Source: RGIG3872 sp045660245
Lineage (GTDB): Bacteria; Bacillota; Clostridia; Christensenellales; UBA1242
Assembly: GCA_045660245.1 (NCBI GenBank)
Contig: JAZRDJ010000053.1
Location: 1-10,628 of the forward strand
Reading direction: 5' to 3'
DNA length: 10,628 nucleotides
The position numbers and the translations under genes are program-made. The notes under the pieces were generated by a model. The model saw nothing but the letters and a program-made list of their open reading frames with translations, was not told the origin of the DNA and did not search any database. Shown here piece after piece: positions 5,897-10,628 of the stretch (its first letter is position 1; every line of letters starts with the position of its first letter).

Positions 5897-5953
5897 GATG
5901 TGCTTGTATTCTCATACAAACCGAGAATATTTGTATCAAAACAAGCACACATC
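5897..5953. repeat. Interleaved inverted repeats (pseudoknot-compatible)
   Basis: The outer arms GATGTGCTTGT (5897-5907) and ACAAGCACACATC (5941-5953) pair over 11 bases with a 2-base bulge. Inside, ATTCTC (5908-5913) pairs with GAGAAT (5923-5928), while ATACAAA (5914-5920) pairs with TTTGTAT (5930-5936); these two stems interleave as in an H-type pseudoknot. A third, competing hairpin is TTGTAT-TCTC-ATACAA (5904-5919). The element lies between the 3' ends of convergent genes, after the ATPase terminator and about 40 bases past the end of the 79-residue gene on the other strand. No T-run follows on either side. It could be a small RNA, an mRNA 3' structure or a protein-binding DNA site. Confidence 0.5.
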
Positions 5954-5993
5954 TAAGTATCAAAATTTTAACAATAACAACTTTTTTAATCCT

Positions 5994-6233
5994 TTACTTT
6001 TTATCTTTACCAAATATTGTTGTGAAAAATATTTTAAACAAATCCCCCATACCAGAACACAATATCATTGTTGACACACCCACAATACAAAATCCTACAA
6101 CAACTAACCATGGATTTCCAATCCCCATCATGTTTCTTCTAATTCCACCAAATGTTAAAATACAACCAATAATTAAAGTTGTCATTAAAATTACACTTAT
6201 AATAAATTTCTTTTTTGATTCCGGCTTTTTCAT
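5994..6233 (-). CDS. Small two-span membrane protein, unknown function
   Basis: This encodes a 79-residue protein that I do not recognise. A basic N terminus (MKKPESKKK) is followed by two hydrophobic segments, about residues 10-30 and 42-62, joined by a short loop with two arginines (GIRRNMMGIGNPW). The C terminus is basic (GKDKK). By the positive-inside rule both ends should be cytoplasmic. GGGGGAA upstream of the ATG at 6233 is a plausible ribosome binding site, and a good dedicated promoter is present. It is co-directional with, but promoted separately from, the 295-residue gene upstream. That it is a real gene is likely from the promoter and ribosome binding site; function cannot be said. 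Confidence 0.7.
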   Translation of the reverse strand: MKKPESKKKFIISVILMTTLIIGCILTFGGIRRNMMGIGNPWLVVVGFCIVGVSTMILCSGMGDLFKIFFTTIFGKDKK

Positions 6234-6284
6234 AAAAATTCCCCCAGACTTATTACGTTCAATATAAGAATCTCTAATAGCAAT

Positions 6285-6313
6285 ATTAAATCATTTAATA
6301 CGACTTGTGTCAA
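6285..6313 (-). promoter_or_regulatory. Promoter of the 79-residue membrane protein gene
   Basis: On the minus strand a perfect TTGACA (6313-6308) is followed after 17 bases by TTTAAT (6290-6285), five of six to consensus. Predicted initiation near 6278 gives a leader of about 45 bases. This argues that the small gene is expressed independently of the gene before it. Confidence 0.72.
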
Positions 6314-6345
6314 AAGTCTAACACTTTAAATTTGTGTGTTTTTTA

Positions 6346-7233
6346 TTATTCAATAGTGACTTTTATTCCATTCTCAATATATTCAGTTTTCCCCAAAAGA
6401 TCAAGACCTGATTGCAAAATATTTCCAAACTCATGAGTGAGTTTTTCAAGATCCATTTCGTCTTCTTCTGGAAAAATGAATGAAATCAAAAGATTCATCA
6501 AAATTTGACTTTGCTCAGCAGTTCTTCCATTAACACCGATATATCCATTGCTGTATTCCCAGCCATCATTTGTGATCGACAAATGATAGTCAAGTGTGAT
6601 ATAAAGTGTCTTTGGGATCACCAAATCCAAAAGAAACATTGATGTCCCCATTTCTGATGCCATTTGTTCACGAACATTTGTTGTGTCAAACTTGATGATC
6701 GCATGGATTCCTGCACTGTTTGAATCAATTTCACCCTGGATTTTCTCTGGATCAATTGTGAGTTCGAGAACATTGATTCCAATCGTATTGATATATTCAA
6801 GATTTGGCAATTTTTTTGCAAGAAGCCCAAGCCCAAGCATTCTGTCCAAAACAGACGCTATCTCCTTGTCTGAAAACTCAAGTGTCAGTGGTTTTTCAAT
6901 GCCATCTTTCTGTTTCCCTTCTGCAATTGAATTGTAATCAAGGTCAACACTGTTTTCTTTTGTCGGATATATATTTTTGAGTTTGCTCTCTGCTGCCACT
7001 AAATCAAACTCTGTGAAACCGTTTTGAACCAGTTTGTTTTCGTCTGGAGAAGAATAAAGTGTGCCCATCATTCCCACAAGGTCACCCATGCTGTAAATGC
7101 CGTATGTTCCAAAAAATCTCGGAACAAGCGCCTTATCCAGCAAAAAATATCCGCCAACAAAAATACTTACAATAATCATTATTGTAATAATAAACTTGAC
7201 TGCAAAACCATTTCCTTTTCTTTTTGCTGACAT
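6346..7233 (-). CDS. Membrane-anchored extracytoplasmic protein, unknown function
   Basis: This encodes a 295-residue protein of no family I recognise. A short basic N terminus (MSAKRKGNGFAVK) precedes one strong hydrophobic segment at about residues 12-32, an uncleaved signal anchor with no lipobox cysteine. The remaining about 260 residues contain no cysteine and should be outside the membrane. They are mixed alpha/beta in character, ending in a Glu/Asp-rich stretch (FPEEDEMDLEKL) and IENGIKVTIE. The ATG at 7233 lies one base after the stop of the 42-residue microprotein gene, with AGGA inside that gene as the ribosome binding site, so the two are probably translationally coupled. No convincing minus-strand terminator follows. 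An envelope or sporulation-related role is possible but not shown. Confidence 0.8.
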   Translation of the reverse strand: MSAKRKGNGFAVKFIITIMIIVSIFVGGYFLLDKALVPRFFGTYGIYSMGDLVGMMGTLYSSPDENKLVQNGFTEFDLVAAESKLKNIYPTKENSVDLDYNSIAEGKQKDGIEKPLTLEFSDKEIASVLDRMLGLGLLAKKLPNLEYINTIGINVLELTIDPEKIQGEIDSNSAGIHAIIKFDTTNVREQMASEMGTSMFLLDLVIPKTLYITLDYHLSITNDGWEYSNGYIGVNGRTAEQSQILMNLLISFIFPEEDEMDLEKLTHEFGNILQSGLDLLGKTEYIENGIKVTIE

Positions 7234-7234
7234 T

Positions 7235-7363
7235 TTATTTCATTCCTGTGACAATATTTTCTGTAATTATTCCACGGAAAAGTAAATATAGTGCCAAACA
7301 TCCAAACAGTACCAGAAATATAAACTTAAAAATTCCAATTCCTCTTTTTTTGAAGATACCCAT
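7235..7363 (-). CDS. 42-residue single-span membrane microprotein
   Basis: This short gene has all the signs of being translated. ATG at 7363 is preceded by CGGAG with 8 bases between. A consensus promoter lies just upstream, and the TAA stop is one base before the ATG of the 295-residue protein gene. The product starts MGIFKKRGIGIFK, has one hydrophobic span at about residues 14-29 (FIFLVLFGCLALYLLF) and ends ITENIVTGMK. With a basic N terminus it should have its C terminus outside. It could be a partner subunit of the downstream membrane protein, or a leader peptide that sets its translation. No homologue is known to me. Confidence 0.72.
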   Translation of the reverse strand: MGIFKKRGIGIFKFIFLVLFGCLALYLLFRGIITENIVTGMK

Positions 7364-7383
7364 ATAAATTTCTCCGTAAAATT

Positions 7384-7413
7384 ATTATATAATTATCAAC
7401 TTGGCATTGTCAA
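7384..7413 (-). promoter_or_regulatory. Promoter of the microprotein/membrane-protein operon
   Basis: On the minus strand perfect TTGACA (7413-7408) and perfect TATAAT (7389-7384) are separated by 18 bases. It lies 22 bases past the tilS stop. Predicted initiation near 7377 gives a leader of about 13 bases holding the ribosome binding site. Confidence 0.85.
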
Positions 7414-7434
7414 ACAAAGCGAGCATTCAATTCA

Positions 7435-8766
7435 TTATTTTTTCTCAATGACGATCTTTCCAAAACGACTTGTGTTGTCTGTGATTTTGATTTGCTCTGA
7501 AATGTCGTCACCAAGAACCATCAAAACATCACTATCATTGCAAAGAACAATCACTTTGTCTCTTTCAAAACGCGGAATCTTTTTGTCAGTGAAATAGTTT
7601 GAAAGGAGTTTGCTTCCAGATCCAAAACGCTTGAATTTGTCACCAACTCTTTTTGTTCTGAAAACCGAAGTGTGTGGAATGCTGTCAAGATCAAAGTACA
7701 TCGCCCCATCACCAAAACAAACTTCATTTTGATCAATTTCACTCACAACAACGCTCATTTGATCATTGATTTGAATTTTTCCCAATTGATAACTTTGAAA
7801 GTCTGTTTGCAAGTTTTTTCGAATATTAGTTGTGAATTTTACATTTTGATATTCTTTGATTGCAAAAACGCCATGCGGAAGAGTGACAACATTTCCATTT
7901 TTTTGTCTTGCCAAATCTTTGATGAGTTCAATATGTCTTTGCTCAATATCGGCAAAAATCCCCAATCTTTCCATTACGTTTTTCACAACTCTTGAACATA
8001 TAGTATGTGAACCATTCAACATGTCTGATGGGACGAGATAATCGCGACCAATACTCTTGATCTGGGAGTAATCAATCGTGCTTTGAATATAATTTTCATC
8101 TTCTTGTACAAGACCAGCAAATTTGCACAAATTTTCTTCAATACTTGGAAAAATTTGTTGCAATCTTGGCAAAATTTCATAACGAATAAAGTTTCTTGAA
8201 TATTTTGTATCCACATTTGACTTGTCTTCACGGAATTCAATTTTGTTTTCATTTGCATAGTCATAAATATCTTTTTTTGAAATTCCAATCAATGGTCTCA
8301 AAACTTTTGATGTTTCCTTGATTCCACACGCGCCTGAAAGTCCACTGCCACGAGCAATATGCATCAAGACTGTTTCCGCTTGGTCACCTGCATTGTGAGC
8401 AAATACAACATAATCAAATTTGTTCGCACTTACATGATCAAAAATCACTTTATGTCGCAAATTTCTTGCACTTTCCTCAAGTGTGAGTTTTTCCTGATTT
8501 TTGTATTTCATGACGTTGACGTTTTTGATTGTGCACAACACATTATGTTTTTTGCAATAGTTTTCAACAAGCATTGCATCAAGGTCGCTTTCTTTTCCTC
8601 TCAAATTGTGATTGACATGTATAACTGCAAAATCAAACTCAACAAACTCATTTGCTTTTCTCACAATATCAAGCAAAACCATTGAATCTGCGCCACCAGA
8701 AACAGCCAAAAGAATTTTTTGGCCTTGAACACGTTTAATAAAATCACGAGATAAAAAATCTTGCAT
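7435..8766 (-). CDS. tilS: tRNA(Ile)-lysidine synthase
   Basis: This encodes a 443-residue enzyme that uses ATP and lysine to convert C34 of tRNA-Ile2 (anticodon CAU) to lysidine, so that it reads AUA and is charged with isoleucine. It is normally essential. The N-terminal ATP pyrophosphatase domain has the P-loop SGGADS (23-28), HVNHNLRG (50-57) and AHNAGDQAET (123-132). The C-terminal TilS domain shows the usual RVGDKFKRFGSGSKLL and DKKIPRFERDKV. In the third motif N125 and G127 replace the His and Asp of the more common AHHxDDQ form; I believe Asn at the first place occurs in other clostridial TilS. Length is normal. GGAG lies 8 bases before the ATG at 8766. It follows spoIIE after 58 bases, as in many Firmicutes, but hpt and ftsH do not follow it here. 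Confidence 0.95.
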   Translation of the reverse strand: MQDFLSRDFIKRVQGQKILLAVSGGADSMVLLDIVRKANEFVEFDFAVIHVNHNLRGKESDLDAMLVENYCKKHNVLCTIKNVNVMKYKNQEKLTLEESARNLRHKVIFDHVSANKFDYVVFAHNAGDQAETVLMHIARGSGLSGACGIKETSKVLRPLIGISKKDIYDYANENKIEFREDKSNVDTKYSRNFIRYEILPRLQQIFPSIEENLCKFAGLVQEDENYIQSTIDYSQIKSIGRDYLVPSDMLNGSHTICSRVVKNVMERLGIFADIEQRHIELIKDLARQKNGNVVTLPHGVFAIKEYQNVKFTTNIRKNLQTDFQSYQLGKIQINDQMSVVVSEIDQNEVCFGDGAMYFDLDSIPHTSVFRTKRVGDKFKRFGSGSKLLSNYFTDKKIPRFERDKVIVLCNDSDVLMVLGDDISEQIKITDNTSRFGKIVIEKK

Positions 8767-8783
8767 AACTTTTCTCCAAGGCT

Positions 8784-8789
8784 ATTATA
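8784..8789 (-). promoter_or_regulatory. Possible -10 of a tilS promoter
   Basis: A perfect TATAAT lies on the minus strand 17 bases before the tilS ATG. The position 17 bases farther upstream holds only a poor -35 (TGGTAA). If used, it would let tilS be expressed in growing cells independently of sporulation-controlled spoIIE. Predicted initiation would fall at the GGAG, leaving a very short leader, so this is uncertain. Confidence 0.35.
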
Positions 8790-8824
8790 CAAGTTTTTTC
8801 ATAATTTTACCATAGTTTTGCAAA

Positions 8825-10628
8825 CTATTTTTGAATAATTTTTGCAACAAGCACAGTCATGTCGTCTTTTTCGCCTCTTCTTCTTGCATTTGCTTCGTCC
8901 AAAATGCTACTTGCCAGCAATTGTGGGTTTGAAATGTTTTCACTTTTGACAAACTCAAAAAAAGTTTCCGGTGACGCAAAACAATCAACAATTCCATCGG
9001 ACGCCATCACCAAAATATCCTGATCCTCAAGATACACACTGTCAGTTGTTGGCTTGATTTGTTCAATGATCCCAAGTGGCAAACTTTCACACTCAATCAT
9101 TTGACTTTTCTTTTGCCCTTTGATCACACTGACACTTGAACCAATCTTGATAAAATCGCACCTGCCTGACTCTGTGTCAATCACTCCAGCATCAAGACAC
9201 GCAAAATTTTCTTTCCCCGCTGGTAATAACAACTGATTGACACTGCTTGCGATAATTTCAGACGAAAAACCAACCTTGTAGAAATTCTCAATCAAAGATA
9301 TCGTTGCGACACTGATTGCATTCGCTTGCTTGCCACTCCCCTTCCCATCAGAAATGGCAAAAATATATTTATGATCATCAATTTTTGAAATCGCATAACT
9401 ATCCCCAGAGTCTGTTCCTTGAATTTTTGCAGAAGTTGCAATTCCTGACCTAATCTCAAAATTACCACAAGGCCTTGCAATCAAAATTACAACACCAGGG
9501 ATTTCACAAGTTTTTCTCTCTGCAATGGTAAATTTGATACCAAAAACTTTGTTCAAAACTTCAACAACAACAGGATTCAAAATGTCTTTACTTTCAACCA
9601 CCACAAAAACACTATCAATGCCATTGTCACTTCTCAGGCATTTTGATTCCAAAACACCAATACCAAAAAACAGCAACTCATCAATCAAATCATTCGATTT
9701 TTGTTCATCAACTCGCAGTGTTTTGCTGTACTTATCTGCAAATTTTCCGAGAAGAAATGCAGTTGATCCAAGTTGATCAGCAACTTGAACGTTTGCTCTG
9801 TCCTTTTCTTGCGTCTCACTCACCAACGCATTGAATCCCGCAATTACACTATTTGTTGCAGACACCATATTCTGCAAATATTCACATTCGACGCTCATCA
9901 CACTCGGAATATCCACAAGTGTCACCTTTCCTTTGAAAATAGCAGCGTGAACAAGTGTTTCGCAAGCAGACCTCATGTCTATTTCAGCAAAATAGCATTT
10001 TTTGTAATTCACACAACGTGAACAATGCTTTGCAACAAGTTCAGACACAATGATATCATTTGCCAAAGTCCTGTCAATCGGTCCAATCAGCAACTTGCGA
10101 TACACATTTTCCATCTGCAAAAATGTTTTTGAAATATCCAAGATTCTTTGTTTCAACTCACTGCTTAATATCTCCCGCAAATAATCACCAATAATATTGC
10201 AATTCCTGTTCATAACTACAGTTAAGTATGAAATATTGTTTTGCGGTATCAAACAAACCAAAAGTAGCCCAACAACAACTGGCAAAATACTCCACAAAAT
10301 ACTGATTCCAAGCATATTCACACAAGCATAAAGCATCACGTCCCCCGCCACCACCATGATTGACACGAGATATTTGTTGTTGCCCTTGAAAATTGCCATG
10401 ATGCTCGCAAAAACAAACAATATGCTTATTCCATCAAAAACACCATGTGACAAACAAATACCAATACCCATCAATGTTGAAAAAATCAAAGTTACAAACG
10501 GCTCAAAAATCCGACTGCTCAAAAAGAGACAAAAAACACAAACCATTTTAGTAAAGTCAAAATATCCAAAATTAATTCCAGAAATCCCTGAAAATAAGAT
10601 TATTCCCATGCAAGATAAACTGATTTTC
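8825..10628 (-). CDS. spoIIE: Stage II sporulation protein E, PP2C phosphatase (5' end outside window)
   Basis: This gene runs off the right edge: the frame stays open upstream of the ATG at 10609, so that Met is probably internal. From it 594 residues are visible, against about 800-830 for full-length SpoIIE. Residues 1-125 hold about five membrane spans, the end of the ten-span N-terminal domain. The central regulatory region has a cysteine cluster, C196-X2-C199-X5-C205-X10-C216. The C-terminal PP2C domain shows GDSYA with D403, DGKGSGK with D421, SDGI with D538 and DDMT with D582-D583, the metal-binding aspartates of this phosphatase class. SpoIIE dephosphorylates SpoIIAA in the forespore, releasing sigma-F, and acts at the polar septum with FtsZ. 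It marks the host as a spore former, at least by descent. The stop is TAG; tilS follows without an obvious terminator. Confidence 0.95.
   Translation of the reverse strand, partial: KISLSCMGIILFSGISGINFGYFDFTKMVCVFCLFLSSRIFEPFVTLIFSTLMGIGICLSHGVFDGISILFVFASIMAIFKGNNKYLVSIMVVAGDVMLYACVNMLGISILWSILPVVVGLLLVCLIPQNNISYLTVVMNRNCNIIGDYLREILSSELKQRILDISKTFLQMENVYRKLLIGPIDRTLANDIIVSELVAKHCSRCVNYKKCYFAEIDMRSACETLVHAAIFKGKVTLVDIPSVMSVECEYLQNMVSATNSVIAGFNALVSETQEKDRANVQVADQLGSTAFLLGKFADKYSKTLRVDEQKSNDLIDELLFFGIGVLESKCLRSDNGIDSVFVVVESKDILNPVVVEVLNKVFGIKFTIAERKTCEIPGVVILIARPCGNFEIRSGIATSAKIQGTDSGDSYAISKIDDHKYIFAISDGKGSGKQANAISVATISLIENFYKVGFSSEIIASSVNQLLLPAGKENFACLDAGVIDTESGRCDFIKIGSSVSVIKGQKKSQMIECESLPLGIIEQIKPTTDSVYLEDQDILVMASDGIVDCFASPETFFEFVKSENISNPQLLASSILDEANARRRGEKDDMTVLVAKIIQK

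Noticed and set aside
6300..6345. Terminator AACAC...GTGTT with a T-run on the plus strand (about 6320-6345).
   Set aside because: The stem is only about five pairs with a long loop, it points in the plus direction where no gene ends, and on the minus strand no T-run follows.
1..10628. CRISPR arrays, insertion sequences, toxin-antitoxin or phage-defence modules.
   Set aside because: I see no regularly spaced repeats, no transposase or nuclease frames, and no paired toxin/antitoxin signature. The small membrane proteins lack evidence of toxicity or an antisense RNA.

Overview
The window looks like chromosomal DNA from a low-G+C, spore-forming member of the Clostridia/Firmicutes, probably an uncultured lineage. 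The reasons are AT-rich intergenic DNA, AAGGAG/GGAG ribosome binding sites, sigma-A-like TTGACA/TATAAT promoters, many intrinsic terminators, and a SpoIIE sporulation phosphatase followed by tilS, a common Firmicutes pairing. Both ends are cut: spoIIE runs off the right edge, and a copy of a tRNA 3' end lies exactly at the left edge.

Layout. Bases 1-176 are non-coding and hold a 20-bp copy of the tRNA-Ser 3' end, stacked hairpins and the tRNA terminator. tRNA-Ser(UGA) lies on the minus strand (177-264) with a strong promoter, divergent from an HD-domain phosphohydrolase gene (442-1098, plus). That gene converges, through a shared bidirectional terminator, on a minus-strand gene for a double zinc-ribbon, tail-anchored protein (1132-2157). 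A divergent promoter region with repeated AAATTT tracts leads to a RadC-family JAB/MPN protein (2335-3111, plus). A hairpin-T-run lies 8 bases before the GTG start of a P-type Ca2+ ATPase (3179-5821, plus). After the ATPase terminator is a compact interleaved inverted repeat (5897-5953).

The right 4.6 kb is all minus strand. Read in transcription order it is spoIIE (partial), tilS, a 42-aa single-span membrane microprotein coupled by a 1-base gap to a 295-aa membrane-anchored extracytoplasmic protein, and a separately promoted 79-aa two-span membrane protein. SpoIIE (PP2C phosphatase that activates sigma-F in the forespore) and TilS (lysidine formation on tRNA-Ile2) are functionally unrelated but often adjacent. 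In this window hpt and ftsH do not follow tilS; the two-gene membrane-protein operon does.

Most of the window is ordinary housekeeping content and I see no convincing new multi-gene system. The items most worth a second look are the tRNA 3'-end duplication with its nested hairpin, the terminator-like hairpin abutting the ATPase start, the pseudoknot-compatible repeat after the ATPase, and the unrecognised microprotein/membrane-protein pair.
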